64,000 bases of DNA from Clostridiales bacterium (GCA_015055515.1 SVIC01000004.1:1-64000); one strand, 5' to 3'; positions 12,501 to 22,053 are shown, counted from the stretch's first letter. The notes: a model not told the origin generated them from the sequence alone. Translations and numbers: made by a program.

Positions 12501-12745
12501 TTGGTCAATACATTTCTATATAGCCCCTTATCCATTAGATAACTCTTGGCTATACGAGAAAATGTAGATACATTGATATCAAATACTGCCTTACCACCCG
12601 AAGACCTAATCACTTCTTTCTCTATATTTAGTGTATTTCTGTCGGGCGTAAGAACAAGTATGTCACCGCCCACGTTGTGCATGTCCTTGTATGCTTGTTT
12701 TTTCGCTACACTATTAAGATTAGACAAATAGAATTTTACGTTCAT
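9479..12745 (-). CDS. addB: ATP-dependent nuclease subunit B (AddB)
   Basis: Length 1088 aa, overlaps addA, RecB-like nuclease 'FYIIDYKTG', Fe-S type cysteines 'FANCPYAHFLNYGL' and 'CKYCEYGGICNF'. Confidence 0.9.
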   Translation of the reverse strand: MNVKFYLSNLNSVAKKQAYKDMHNVGGDILVLTPDRNTLNIEKEVIRSSGGKAVFDINVSTFSRIAKSYLMDKGLYRNVLTKHASVALIKKILLEHKSELKVFGSSVTKEGFCEKIFETICLYKSCKVTEDDFYITSNQGLLDYKLHDIQLVYKKYEEYLGEDYTDSFNQLDLFCQSLTKGDYAKTTIYIMDFEDITPAIARIVGKLAKYAKGVNICTTYSKACAGVTNANIYTNDIYYSLVNIFDIEGIRYTKVNVENDDLERGIVSKSLYGKSAVDKLKHISLQLIKANNVRDELRQVLTEIKRTVLDGGCAISDIALVVSNIDSYKEELTSMLQRLDIPYYFDQSESISDNVLCKIVLLLLEIACTGITKYNVLQLVDSGVCQMTISQISAYKDYIARVDAKGKYLYTIPDKINADDELKSAISIINNIIRSLDIKAGTIEDYHTRLDAVLEDIRYKEYYEMMYARYVEGGDVVSAKKLTQTYNKLSKTWNEMSMVFKTEEFEPRYFYEIFKTFVEDITLTLPPIKVASLVISDFEASYLTEVKRMYYIGANDDALPKYSMETALLSDREMEKVNVVNKIAPTINMINKRKKYKLYEMVQKAQEAIVFSYVCVNAKGEELYPTMIYDELAKVIVANPVLDASESIIVEDSSQVADKIITDNITTKLAMANVCDYVKEWNLYNDIKAYRQNVSSVYHALPDKCVDVVGNANYTNKSCRISKGAKLYFTSSDVSPSQFEKFANCPYAHFLNYGLKLKQKEIARVSTNDIGNIIHDYMRLVIYDLYNYKDDDEFISNLKEFAIDNLRKVLDSDKYARFQASSINATTIMGLYEEIVRITYAIVEQMANSDYEPYHTEYSLNEKNGKVSFVLPSGKKVNIIGKVDRIDINRADNTFYIIDYKTGNSSFSNFTEFVAGKKIQLFCYMMLYKNASGMRPVGAFYLPIDNKLEKTVKYRYQGFFDKNIDIIGNIDNALREFPSIGKTLRLSRKKEGGFSKCNAINNLALSNRDMEEGIKYLMSRLEEDARRIEDGCIDIMPLSIDNTSACKYCEYGGICNFNIKYGNKYRRVTKVNNLREVLGTIDEEVDNV

Positions 12746-12883
12746 ACCTTTTCCTTCTTTTGATTATTAAGATTATCTCACAAAATACCCTCCTGTCCAA
12801 CTAAAAACACACATCCTATCCTTAATAGAAAAGAAAATAATATTAACTATTTTTGCACACACTATATAATAGCGAGGTATATT

Positions 12884-13882
12884 ATGAAGAAATTAATTCC
12901 CATCATGCTGTCTTGTATTCTACTTACATCGTGTGGCAACACCACCGCCAATATGATTTGTGGACAGCCTATAACAATAGAACACACCACTGGCGTTGAT
13001 TTGTCGGACACACTTGCTCCAGCCATTGTTGGCGTAGGTGCTATTAGCGGATCATACCAATCATTAGGTGCAGGTGTGTGCATATCGGATAATGGCTATA
13101 TATTAACCAACTCCCATGTAATAAATAGTGCAGACAATATTGTACTGCATTTATCTGATGGCAATACCACCACCGCAACATTGGTGTACGAGGACACTGT
13201 CCTAGATTTTGCAATTATCCGATCTAAGATTAACTTGCCGTACCTAAAGATCAATACCGATGATCTGGTTGTAGGACAAAGCGTAATTGCGGTAGGTACT
13301 CCAATTAGCCTAATGCTAAAACACACATTCACCAAAGGTATAATCAGTGCGCTTAATAGAACAATACCTATAACTTCCACCTCTGGCGAGGCGTATATGC
13401 AGAATTTGATACAGCACGATGCCAGCCTTAATCCTGGTAATTCTGGCGGGCCACTTCTCAATGACAAAGGCGAAGTAATAGGCATTAATACACTTAAGAT
13501 ATCTTCAGGCGAAGGTATTGGCTTTGCTATTCCATCTCGTAGTTTTGTCACTATTCTGCAAAAGGTAATTAAGTATGGTAGCGTATCAGCACCATATTTG
13601 GGCGTATATGGCTATGATAGCGAGATTGCACACTTCAACCATCTTACTAGCATATCATCTGGTTTCTATATAGAGGACATATTAGACCAATCGCCTGCAA
13701 GCCAGCACCTTGCAATCGGTGATACAATAGTAGCCATTAATAATATACCTATATCAAATGCAAGCGATTTTAGACACGAATTATACAAGTATAGCCATGG
13801 CGATAGTATCACAGTAGAGTATATTCATGACAACATTCGACAAAGTGCGACAATAATATTAACTAAAAAATATGCAAAATAA
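12884..13882 (+). CDS. HtrA/DegP-like trypsin-family serine protease with PDZ domain, lipoprotein
   Basis: Lipobox 'LLTSCG'; 'HDASLNPGNSGGPLLNDKGEVIGINTLK' serine motif; C-terminal PDZ-like 'SPASQHLAIGDTIVAINNIPI'. Confidence 0.88.
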   Translation: MKKLIPIMLSCILLTSCGNTTANMICGQPITIEHTTGVDLSDTLAPAIVGVGAISGSYQSLGAGVCISDNGYILTNSHVINSADNIVLHLSDGNTTTATLVYEDTVLDFAIIRSKINLPYLKINTDDLVVGQSVIAVGTPISLMLKHTFTKGIISALNRTIPITSTSGEAYMQNLIQHDASLNPGNSGGPLLNDKGEVIGINTLKISSGEGIGFAIPSRSFVTILQKVIKYGSVSAPYLGVYGYDSEIAHFNHLTSISSGFYIEDILDQSPASQHLAIGDTIVAINNIPISNASDFRHELYKYSHGDSITVEYIHDNIRQSATIILTKKYAK

Positions 13883-14004
13883 AAATCTACAAATTTTCCT
13901 TTTTCGTAAATAAAAAAAGTGTTATAGTATTATTATATACTATAACATTTTTCTATAGTTTTGTTGTAAAATCAATAATTAATTTCATAAAAGGAGTTGT
14001 TTGC

Positions 14005-15180
14005 TTGGGAATTTTTAGAAGATTGTTTCAGAGTATAATGAAAGGCATTCTAAGCCTGCATTTTATTTTTTCAAGAAGATATTTTTTCAAGAATAATGGT
14101 CTTAAACCCCCGAAGGGTCCAGTGCTATTCTTAAGCAATCACCAATTGAACCTAGACGCAGTAAGACTTAGAATAGTTAATAATAGAAGAATAGTATTTG
14201 TCGCCCATGACGAAGTGTACCGCAATTGGTTTTTCCGATTTGTTGCACATAGCCTTGCCGATACCGTATGCAGATCCAACTCCAAGAACAATATCTCATA
14301 TCTTAAGGAATTATTCCAGGCAAAGAAGCAAGGGTTAAGTATAGGTATTTATCCCGAAGGCGGAATAGCGTATTTCAATCAATCCCTTCCTATAGATATA
14401 AGCATTGCAAAATTAGCAAAAAAATTAGATATTCCTATCATGCTATGCAATGTACATGGCGGATCATTTGTATCACCTAGATGGTCCAGACATAAGAGCC
14501 GAAACAAAGTAATATATAGTTATGAGAAACTAATAGATGTAGATACTTTGAGGCAGATGTCTGTCAATGATCTATACAATACTATTATGCAATATATATC
14601 CTTTAACGACTACGATTGGCAAAGAGATAAGATGTTAAAAATACGCAGAAAACACCCTTGTGCCAATCTAGAACACGCATTCTGTGTATGCCCTCAGTGC
14701 AAAGAAGTTAATTCGCTGTCATTTTATAATGACAAGATAATATGCAACAATTGCAACAATACCTTTAGCATGGATAATTACGGATTTCTTACTGGCGCAG
14801 ATGGAATAGATGACTTAGTGAAATGGAATAATTTACAGCAAGATATTCTTACTAAATACCTATCCACTCCACGCAGTAAAATATTGCTACATGACACTAA
14901 CCTAGAATATCTTACAACACCTATCGGAACATACTTTAAGAATAGTACTAAGAGTACAGCCGATATTACCTTATATTATGACCGAATAGAAATAATGTCC
15001 GAGAATAACACTTCTAGCATTCCTATACAAGACATAGTAAATGTATATGTAGAGTTCAAGAACACATTGCAGATCCACACCAATAGCAATAGATATAGAT
15101 TTACAAGTAACGATTTGCCCGCTTATGTCTGGGTGGCACACATTAATGCATTGATTAGTAATTTATCTATTAAGAAGTAG
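14005..15180 (+). CDS. PlsC-like acyltransferase with C-terminal zinc-ribbon-like region
   Basis: 'FLSNHQLNLDAVRLRI' and 'GIYPEGGIAYF' acyltransferase blocks; 'CPQC...CNNC' downstream. Confidence 0.7.
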   Translation: MGIFRRLFQSIMKGILSLHFIFSRRYFFKNNGLKPPKGPVLFLSNHQLNLDAVRLRIVNNRRIVFVAHDEVYRNWFFRFVAHSLADTVCRSNSKNNISYLKELFQAKKQGLSIGIYPEGGIAYFNQSLPIDISIAKLAKKLDIPIMLCNVHGGSFVSPRWSRHKSRNKVIYSYEKLIDVDTLRQMSVNDLYNTIMQYISFNDYDWQRDKMLKIRRKHPCANLEHAFCVCPQCKEVNSLSFYNDKIICNNCNNTFSMDNYGFLTGADGIDDLVKWNNLQQDILTKYLSTPRSKILLHDTNLEYLTTPIGTYFKNSTKSTADITLYYDRIEIMSENNTSSIPIQDIVNVYVEFKNTLQIHTNSNRYRFTSNDLPAYVWVAHINALISNLSIKK

Positions 15181-15293
15181 AATTATATTCTACTTTTTTT
15201 TGTCGAAAATATTATAAATATTAGAGTTTCCAATATCTTATTTTTGACTAAAAAATTTTTTACATTTTAATAACAATATGTTACAATAACTCC

Positions 15294-15881
15294 ATGGAAG
15301 ATGTAAGAAAGATTGTCGGAAAGAATATATCCGACCTTAGAAAATATAAGAAATTAACTCAAATGGAACTGGCAGAGGCACTTAATTATTCTGACAAAGC
15401 AATCTCTAAGTGGGAGTGTGGCGACAGCCTGCCAGATATAGAAATGCTGGTTGTTATAGCCAACTTTTTTGGCGTGTCATTAGATTACCTAGTTACCGAA
15501 GAGCACGAAACTCCGAAGGAAAAATTAATAAAAAAACCTAAGAAATACACTCATAACAAGGTTATGATTACATGCCTAGCAGTAATTGCGGTATGGATGC
15601 TGGCTACAATATTGTATACATGTCTAGACAGCGTTGGCCTTTATTCATATGCATGGACTGCGTTCATCCATGCTTTACCCGCCTCTTTTGTAGTACTACT
15701 AGTATTTAATTGCATATGGGGCAAGAAAACATTAAGGTTCATATATATTAGCCTGCTATCATGGACAATACTATTATCCATATATATCATATTCCTTAGT
15801 TACAACTTCTGGATGATATTTATTATAGGTATCCCTGTACAAATAGCCATCCTACTATGGTCACAGATTAGAAAGAAGTAA
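15294..15881 (+). CDS. XRE-family HTH regulator with C-terminal membrane helices
   Basis: 'ISDLRKYKKLTQMELAEALNYSDKAISKWECGDSLPDIEML' HTH followed by hydrophobic segments. Confidence 0.85.
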   Translation: MEDVRKIVGKNISDLRKYKKLTQMELAEALNYSDKAISKWECGDSLPDIEMLVVIANFFGVSLDYLVTEEHETPKEKLIKKPKKYTHNKVMITCLAVIAVWMLATILYTCLDSVGLYSYAWTAFIHALPASFVVLLVFNCIWGKKTLRFIYISLLSWTILLSIYIIFLSYNFWMIFIIGIPVQIAILLWSQIRKK

Positions 15882-15969
15882 AATCTTATATTATATAGTC
15901 TTTACTCTTGACTTTTAGGCGACAAAAGTCTATATTATTAATAATAAAATAATTAAATAGGAGATATAT

Positions 15970-17070
15970 ATGGCAAGAAAATTTGATAAATGGGAATTAG
16001 AACAACAACCATGGTCCGCAAGAAGACAAAAGAGAAATAAACAACTTAAGCAATATACGAAGGATGTATTAAGAGACTTAAATGAAATGAAGAAAAAACC
16101 AAATACTGCCTCAGAAATACAAGAAAAATACATCAAAGTATGGAAAAAGTGCACTCTTGAAGGACAACCCGTTCCAAAAGAAATTAAAGATACTCTAAAA
16201 CAACTAAATAAAGATCAAGAAGTAAAATTACCAGACAAATATGATGTAGTTAAGGGTTTTAAAGCACCTAAATATTCAATCTTTGGAAAGAAAAAACAAT
16301 ACGAAGAGGCAAAAAAAGAACTAAACAGAACAATAAAATGTGGCAATTTGAGTGAGAAAGAGTTAATCGACGAGTATAAGAAATTGATATATAAAGCAAT
16401 CGATAAAGGGGTTCCTATTGATGAAAACTCTCTTAGGGCACTTGACACTAGAAAATCTCAAATTATAGAAGACAAAAGAGAAATGGCTAATTCTCGTTCA
16501 AACTTCTCAGTAAGTAATGACGAGTATGAAAGAACTAGAGACAGACTAAGTTTTCATATCTCAAAACCAAGTAAAAACAATTTAGCAAAAGCAAATTACA
16601 AAAATAACAAACTTGGCATTTCTAATTTTTATGATGACCAATTAGGTTTGTTAAATTATGTTTATAAGCAAGAATCAGAAAAACACTATCCAGGTCATCC
16701 AAAAAGCTATGATTGGTACAAAGAACAATTAGACATACTTAGAGAAGAAGGACGTGAAAACGGTGAACTTGCCAAAAGATTACAAGAAGATTTTACAAAG
16801 CTAAAAGGAAAAGAACAAGAAGTTCTAGATAATAAAATTGCAAAAGAAACGGCTGAAGAAGAAAAAGAAAATCAAGAATTTAGAGACAGAATGGAAGAAT
16901 CCTTTGTTAAGTCAAAATTAGGAATAGACCATAAACCAATACAAACAATCAAAACACGTGTAGCAACCATCGGAGCGACTGGAAGTGCTTCTGTTGTAGA
17001 AAAAACCATTGTGCATGACCCTAATAAGATAGACAATACCCCAGAAAAAGATGATGGTATGGAAATGTAA
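15970..17070 (+). CDS. Hypothetical charged, helix-rich protein
   Basis: Long ORF with an RBS-like 'aggagatatat' upstream; Lys/Glu-rich; no family recognised. Confidence 0.6.
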   Translation: MARKFDKWELEQQPWSARRQKRNKQLKQYTKDVLRDLNEMKKKPNTASEIQEKYIKVWKKCTLEGQPVPKEIKDTLKQLNKDQEVKLPDKYDVVKGFKAPKYSIFGKKKQYEEAKKELNRTIKCGNLSEKELIDEYKKLIYKAIDKGVPIDENSLRALDTRKSQIIEDKREMANSRSNFSVSNDEYERTRDRLSFHISKPSKNNLAKANYKNNKLGISNFYDDQLGLLNYVYKQESEKHYPGHPKSYDWYKEQLDILREEGRENGELAKRLQEDFTKLKGKEQEVLDNKIAKETAEEEKENQEFRDRMEESFVKSKLGIDHKPIQTIKTRVATIGATGSASVVEKTIVHDPNKIDNTPEKDDGMEM

Positions 17071-17105
17071 AAAATAGCAGATGTTATCTGCTATTTTTTT
17101 ATACA

Positions 17106-17765
17106 TTAGAATACCAACTCCAACAATTTTGCTACCATATTATCTTCCGAGGTTATTATCATCTCTACCACACCCACGACACACGATCTGTCATAACCAC
17201 CTTTTGTCTTACTATCGGTGCTGTGCAGTCTATTATCACCCAGCACAAATACTTGATCTTCTGGCACGATATAGTTACCCTCGCTATCAAAGTTCTCTGA
17301 CTGATTTGACTTCAACATACCTAAGGGATTATACCCAGTATCATCAGTTGGGTCTATGTATTGCACTGCATTCTTAGCATTTGACAGACTTGGTAGAGTA
17401 ATATCCTCTTTTACATAATTTTCATCCACCAATTGATCATTAATGTATAATTTGTATACCTCGTTCTCATACACATACCTTACCTTATCGCCACCTAATG
17501 CAACAACCCTTTTTATAATCATTTCATCTTCACATTGCACTATGATTATGTCACCTCTAGTATATTTACGCAATTTGTTATAATACACTATATCGGTATC
17601 TACCACCCCACTATCTGCATTAAGTGTGGGTTGCATACTAATATCATATACCACTGCACTATCATATAAGAATAGAAATATCACTATCCATATAATGATA
17701 GTATATAATAACACATCTATTAACCTCTTTGCCCACCATAAGTTATTGCTTGATTTCATATTCAT
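17106..17765 (-). CDS. lepB: Signal peptidase I
   Basis: N-terminal TM, 'YDISMQPTL' Ser motif, 'GDIIIVQC', 'IIKRVVALGGDKV' Lys motif, 'VFVLGDNRLHSTDSK'. Confidence 0.9.
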   Translation of the reverse strand: MNMKSSNNLWWAKRLIDVLLYTIIIWIVIFLFLYDSAVVYDISMQPTLNADSGVVDTDIVYYNKLRKYTRGDIIIVQCEDEMIIKRVVALGGDKVRYVYENEVYKLYINDQLVDENYVKEDITLPSLSNAKNAVQYIDPTDDTGYNPLGMLKSNQSENFDSEGNYIVPEDQVFVLGDNRLHSTDSKTKGGYDRSCVVGVVEMIITSEDNMVAKLLELVF

Positions 17766-17950
17766 GCTATTATATTAGCATATTATATGTTGTTTTGCAA
17801 AGGGCAAACTGCGTATTTTTTATCGAAAAAAAGATATCTTGGTTTCTTTAGTTTTGTCGCAAGTTTTATAACATTTTCGTGTTTCTTTAATGTTTTATAA
17901 AAAAAGTGTAGCAAGATATATCGTTGCTACACTTTTTTAACTACACTTTG

Positions 17951-18433
17951 TTATTTATTTCTTTGATCAAATATTATATGTTCGAACTCAAAATCTCTTT
18001 TGGCTAATTTGTCACCGAACACCTTTGGTCTAAAATCAACATTTGGCAAGTCATCTAATTTAATCCATCTGAATTGCAAAGATTTCAATTCACCATTGTC
18101 GTTCTCTATAAATTCATAATCATCCATATTCATTTCATCATTGGTCTCTGCTACGTAACAAAAACACAACTCGTGCATCTTTCTGTCAGGTTTGTCAAAA
18201 AAATTCTCAATCAACGCAACCAGTTTAGTATTAGTGCAAGTTATTCCAACCTCTTCACCAATCTCTCTTAGTAACGCATCATGAGAACTCTCTCCCAATT
18301 GCACATGTCCACCAGGCAGACAATTAAATCCGTCGTGATTTATCTCAACAACCAATAATTTGTCGTCTTTGATTACAGCACCACATACACGACACTTGTA
18401 ATGCCCTTCGTTTGCTTTGATCCTTATATCCAT
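17951..18433 (-). CDS. NUDIX hydrolase
   Basis: Nudix box 'GGHVQLGESSHDALLREIGEEVGI'. The start is set at the internal Met (MDIRIKANEGHYK); the upstream ORF extension looks non-coding. Confidence 0.88.
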   Translation of the reverse strand: MDIRIKANEGHYKCRVCGAVIKDDKLLVVEINHDGFNCLPGGHVQLGESSHDALLREIGEEVGITCTNTKLVALIENFFDKPDRKMHELCFCYVAETNDEMNMDDYEFIENDNGELKSLQFRWIKLDDLPNVDFRPKVFGDKLAKRDFEFEHIIFDQRNK

Positions 18434-18670
18434 ATCAATAGCACCTCCTATATTTTTTTGTTTATACAAGTAGGCCACGACCAGGGCCAGTTTATCACAA
18501 TATTTTTTATTATACAAATAATTTTAATCAAGTTTTTTATTTTTTATAAAATCTAATCTGCAATTTCAGTTGAAAAATATATTTAGTTTTATACTTATTT
18601 CTAATTATTTGATATTGATATCTTTCAAAATATTTGTCATTCAATATATTTTATGATATTATATGTGCAT

Positions 18671-18754
18671 GCAGATGTGGCGAAACGGCAGACGCGCTAG
18701 ATTCAGGTTCTAGTGAGGAGACTCGTGCAGGTTCAAATCCTGTCATCTGCACCA
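18671..18754 (+). tRNA. tRNA-Leu (anticodon CAG)
   Basis: GCAGATG/CATCTGC acceptor stem, anticodon arm CTAGA-TTCAGGT-TCTAG, long variable arm, T-arm GTTCAAATCC, encoded CCA. Confidence 0.93.
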
Positions 18755-19110
18755 TACACCAAAAAGCCTATTATATAGGTTTTTTTTATTTGCGGTGCGA
18801 TGACTGGCAGATATTCTATCTGCCTTTGCGTATACGCATAGGATTTTCACTTGTATTCTGCACTTACGCGAGATTTATCTCGCCGTGCAGAAATTTGTCT
18901 CACTTCGTTCGCCTGCACCACATCCTGTCATCTGCACCATACGCTCTGTACGAGCATTTTTTGGCAAATCTCCTAACACCCACCTATTAAATTTCTTTTT
19001 CACATAAACACACTTTCGCCAATCATTCTTTTTTATTACCCTTTAATTTTCTTTACTTTTTTTACATTTATGTCTAATATATATTTAGAAAGATATAAGG
19101 AGATAAAAAT

Positions 19111-19425
19111 ATGCAAAAGAAAGTAGATGAATTCAATGCAATGAGGGGTTGTCACCTAGAGCCAATGCCAGTATATGCCAGACTACTAGATATCCAGTCG
19201 GAAATGGGAGAACTGAGTAAAGAATACTTAAAGCACTCTAAATACGGTACTGCAGATTTCGTGATGGATGATGAGTTCAAGTTGGAACTAGGAGATGCCT
19301 TGTACTCCCTACTATCCCTTGCTAGTGAAGTAAATCTGGATGCAGAGGAGTGTCTAGATATGGTATTAGAGAAGTATCGCAAGCGTATAGCAGAGAAAAA
19401 ATCTATGGGTAGCAATAATTCATAA
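19111..19425 (+). CDS. MazG-like nucleotide pyrophosphohydrolase
   Basis: 'LLDIQSEMGELSKEYLKHSKYG...DEFKLELGDALYSLLSLASEV' matches the all-alpha NTP-PPase helix pattern. Confidence 0.8.
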   Translation: MQKKVDEFNAMRGCHLEPMPVYARLLDIQSEMGELSKEYLKHSKYGTADFVMDDEFKLELGDALYSLLSLASEVNLDAEECLDMVLEKYRKRIAEKKSMGSNNS

Positions 19426-19555
19426 TATACAAAAAAATATTTATCCACAAATTGTTGTAATTTGTGGATTTTTCATACAAATCTTTAGTTTACAATTATT
19501 TAATTTGCCATATTTCGACATTATGTTACAATATATTTAAGTAAGAGGTGATATT

Positions 19556-20275
19556 ATGTCGAAAAAAGTAAAACAAAAGCGAAAATGGTGGTTCCGAGCA
19601 TTAAAAAAGATTATGAAATGCCGTTACAAAGAGCCGAATTTTGTTTTCCTTGGTGAGAAATTCAGTAACGGTGGAATTATCATTAGCAATCACGAGGGCA
19701 CAGATGCTCCTATGAGCCTGGAAATATATGCAGATGCGCACATTCGAATGTGGGGTGCACACGAGATGAATTCTGGATTGATCAAGATGTACAAATACCA
19801 GACGCGTGTATATTACCATGAGAAAAAAGGATGGAATTTGGGTCTCGCTAGACTATTCTGTCTCATTGCCAGCCCTCTAACCAACCTTTTCTACAAAGGA
19901 TTGAATTTAATCTCTACCTATCGTGACGCAAGAATGATCAAGACTATTAGAGAGAGTATTGAGGCAATCGAGGCAGGAGACAATATTGTAATATTCCCAG
20001 AAGATAGTACTAATGGATACCTTGCAGAATTAGAAGGTTTCCATCCGGGTTTTGTATTGCTATGTGATAGACTGAAGAAAAAAGGAATAGATGTGCCAAT
20101 ATATGTATCATACTTTAGAAAAAGTGATAGAACTTATATTATTGATTCACCTATACTATATTCCAGTATATCCGAAAATAGATCAAAAGAAGAGATTGCA
20201 GAATTGCTATTAAATAGATGTAATGAATTAGGCAAAATGGAAATAACTACTACTGAAGACAGTTCCAAAGATTAA
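19556..20275 (+). CDS. PlsC-like 1-acyl-glycerol-3-phosphate acyltransferase family protein
   Basis: 'IIISNHEGTDAPMSL' and 'NIVIFPEDSTNGYL' motifs. Confidence 0.7.
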   Translation: MSKKVKQKRKWWFRALKKIMKCRYKEPNFVFLGEKFSNGGIIISNHEGTDAPMSLEIYADAHIRMWGAHEMNSGLIKMYKYQTRVYYHEKKGWNLGLARLFCLIASPLTNLFYKGLNLISTYRDARMIKTIRESIEAIEAGDNIVIFPEDSTNGYLAELEGFHPGFVLLCDRLKKKGIDVPIYVSYFRKSDRTYIIDSPILYSSISENRSKEEIAELLLNRCNELGKMEITTTEDSSKD

Positions 20276-20346
20276 TAACAAAAAAAAAGAAGGTAATAAT
20301 ATAACAGTATATATCATCACTGTCATACAACACCTTCTTTTTTTTT

Positions 20347-21063
20347 CTACTCCATAGATATATCAATAGTTTCTGCCAATCTCACAGTAGGCTCAGGTCC
20401 CTTTACTCCTTCAGCACTCGTGCAAAATTTAGCCAAATCATATACTCCTATTGGTCTAGGTATTCCATACTCACCATCTTGATTATAGCCATTATCAACA
20501 TTAATATTCATAATGCCATATGCTATGTCATTTACATCGGACTTCTTTGCCTTAATGAAATGTTTACTATTGGCGGTAGCGAATAACACTCCTGCCACAG
20601 TAGCCTCTGCCATATTATAAGCATCATTAGGTATTCTAAAATTATCTGTCTCTGCATCATACAACTTCTCAAATGGTGCAGACCTCTTCCTTCCCTTATC
20701 ATCGACATATGGCTCAGTATATTTTACCGCAAGACTCTTAATCTTATGTTCTGCCGATATAGATTGTGCCATAGTATCATACACCGGCGATTTGCAGAAG
20801 ATTTTTATAAACCTCTGTATTTTAGAAATATTTAATGTCTCACAATATACAGTCTTGGTCACAATAGGAAGAATATCGCCATTATTTATAGCATTATATA
20901 TAGTTGCTAATCGTTTATAATTCTGATATACATACGGATTGGTTTTTTCTGGATCCAATGTCAAATCATTGTCAATGATCTCTGATACAACAGATAAATA
21001 ACTAAGCAAGTTAGAATCAAATGCTATAGCGGTTGGTTTTTTCTCTACTTTACTTTCTTCCAT
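20347..21063 (-). CDS. PIN-like domain protein (possible toxin-like nuclease)
   Basis: 'AIAFDSNLLSYL' N-terminal acidic motif and 'MAEATVAGVLFATANSKHFIKAK...DIAYGIMNI' acidic residues. The start at MEESKVEKK overlaps the upstream 55-aa ORF. Confidence 0.45.
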   Translation of the reverse strand: MEESKVEKKPTAIAFDSNLLSYLSVVSEIIDNDLTLDPEKTNPYVYQNYKRLATIYNAINNGDILPIVTKTVYCETLNISKIQRFIKIFCKSPVYDTMAQSISAEHKIKSLAVKYTEPYVDDKGRKRSAPFEKLYDAETDNFRIPNDAYNMAEATVAGVLFATANSKHFIKAKKSDVNDIAYGIMNINVDNGYNQDGEYGIPRPIGVYDLAKFCTSAEGVKGPEPTVRLAETIDISME

Positions 21064-21217
21064 TATCATCCTCCTTGCAAGATTTAATATATCTAGCATA
21101 GGCCTCGTTCTTCTCAGCATCTGTCATCATAGAAGCCATCTTCTTGCCCTCTTCTACTTGCTTCTCTATATCAGCAATCATACTCAAGAATTCTGCTTCT
21201 GATATTTTCTTTGTCAT
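21050..21217 (-). CDS. Small 55-aa protein overlapping the PIN-like gene
   Basis: ATG at 21217, reads MTKKISEAEFLSMIADIEKQVEEGKKMASMMTDAEKNEAYARYIKSCKEDDNGRK*. The RBS of the downstream gene lies inside it. Not in the supplied ORF track. Confidence 0.6.
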   Translation of the reverse strand: MTKKISEAEFLSMIADIEKQVEEGKKMASMMTDAEKNEAYARYIKSCKEDDNGRK

Positions 21218-21511
21218 ACTATACCCCTTTTTATTTTATACTAGATTTTTTATATTATAGTTTTTTCATATACTCCCTGTATCCAGTTTACACCAAATAA
21301 CATATTTTCTGAAAGCAATTTTAATCGTTTATTATTATTTTTGCATTTCTTTATTTAATAGTGGAATTATCTCACTTGGCACTTATACAAAATTATATAT
21401 TTACACAGATTTTATTTTAATTAACCCTTATATTAATAAAAAACATAAAATTTGCTAAACAAATTCTCTATTTAATGATATAATACTAAAAAAAATATTA
21501 GAAGGTGTGTT

Positions 21512-21802
21512 ATGAAAAACAGTACAAAAGCGATCTTGTTATCATTAGCCTCTTTGCTACTATTCGGAGTGGCATTACTTACTGTGGTATATGCTTTCAG
21601 CGTAAATATCATGCTAGGCATTATTGCAATGTTCCTTATATCTGCACCAGGCGGTGTCTGGAAGAAAGCATATAATCTTGCCAATGCATCAGATAGTGCT
21701 CTTACTAAAATATTTGTAAGATTTATTACCCCTGCACTGTTTGTAGTTGCCACATTCGGCTTTGTGCTAGGGTTTGGTCACCTACTTGGCTGGTTTTTGT
21801 AA
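21512..21802 (+). CDS. Small membrane protein
   Basis: 96 aa with two or three hydrophobic segments, RBS 'gaaggtgtg'. Confidence 0.55.
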   Translation: MKNSTKAILLSLASLLLFGVALLTVVYAFSVNIMLGIIAMFLISAPGGVWKKAYNLANASDSALTKIFVRFITPALFVVATFGFVLGFGHLLGWFL

Positions 21803-21817
21803 AATAAGATAATACTA

Positions 21818-21846
21818 TTGACTTTTCGTACTACTTGTCATATAAT
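21818..21846 (+). promoter_or_regulatory. Sigma-A-type promoter for the tyrS leader
   Basis: TTGACT - 17 bp - TATAAT. Confidence 0.8.
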
Positions 21847-21868
21847 AGGGACATATTTAGGAGATATT

Positions 21869-21916
21869 ATGAGACATTTAATTGCAATAACTTCATATTA
21901 TTACTACTACAGATAG
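21869..21916 (+). CDS. tyrS leader peptide MRHLIAITSYYYYYR
   Basis: ATG AGA CAT TTA ATT GCA ATA ACT TCA TAT TAT TAC TAC TAC AGA TAG, preceded by 'aggag' RBS and a promoter, followed by attenuator hairpins and tyrS. Confidence 0.8.
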   Translation: MRHLIAITSYYYYYR

Positions 21917-21965
21917 ATTGCTATATGTAGAAGTTTTTGCATGTATTATATAATTAACATAAAAC

Positions 21966-22004
21966 ATCTGTCATATAGCATTACACTATGTGGCAGATTT
22001 TTTT
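21966..22004 (+). terminator. Attenuator terminator 1 (segments 1:2)
   Basis: ATCTGTCATATAG / CTATGTGGCAGAT, 13 pairs (2 G-U), followed by T7. Confidence 0.8.
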
Positions 22005-22014
22005 ATTAAATTTT

Positions 22015-22053
22015 AATCTGCCAATAGCAAAATTAATATGGCAGATTTTTTTA
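22015..22053 (+). terminator. Attenuator terminator 2 (segments 3:4)
   Basis: AATCTGCCA (22015-22023) / TGGCAGATT (22039-22047), followed by a T run. Confidence 0.75.

Noticed and set aside
18634-18990. 118-aa plus ORF over tRNA-Leu
   Set aside because: Overlaps a clear tRNA gene and its repeat; no coding signature.
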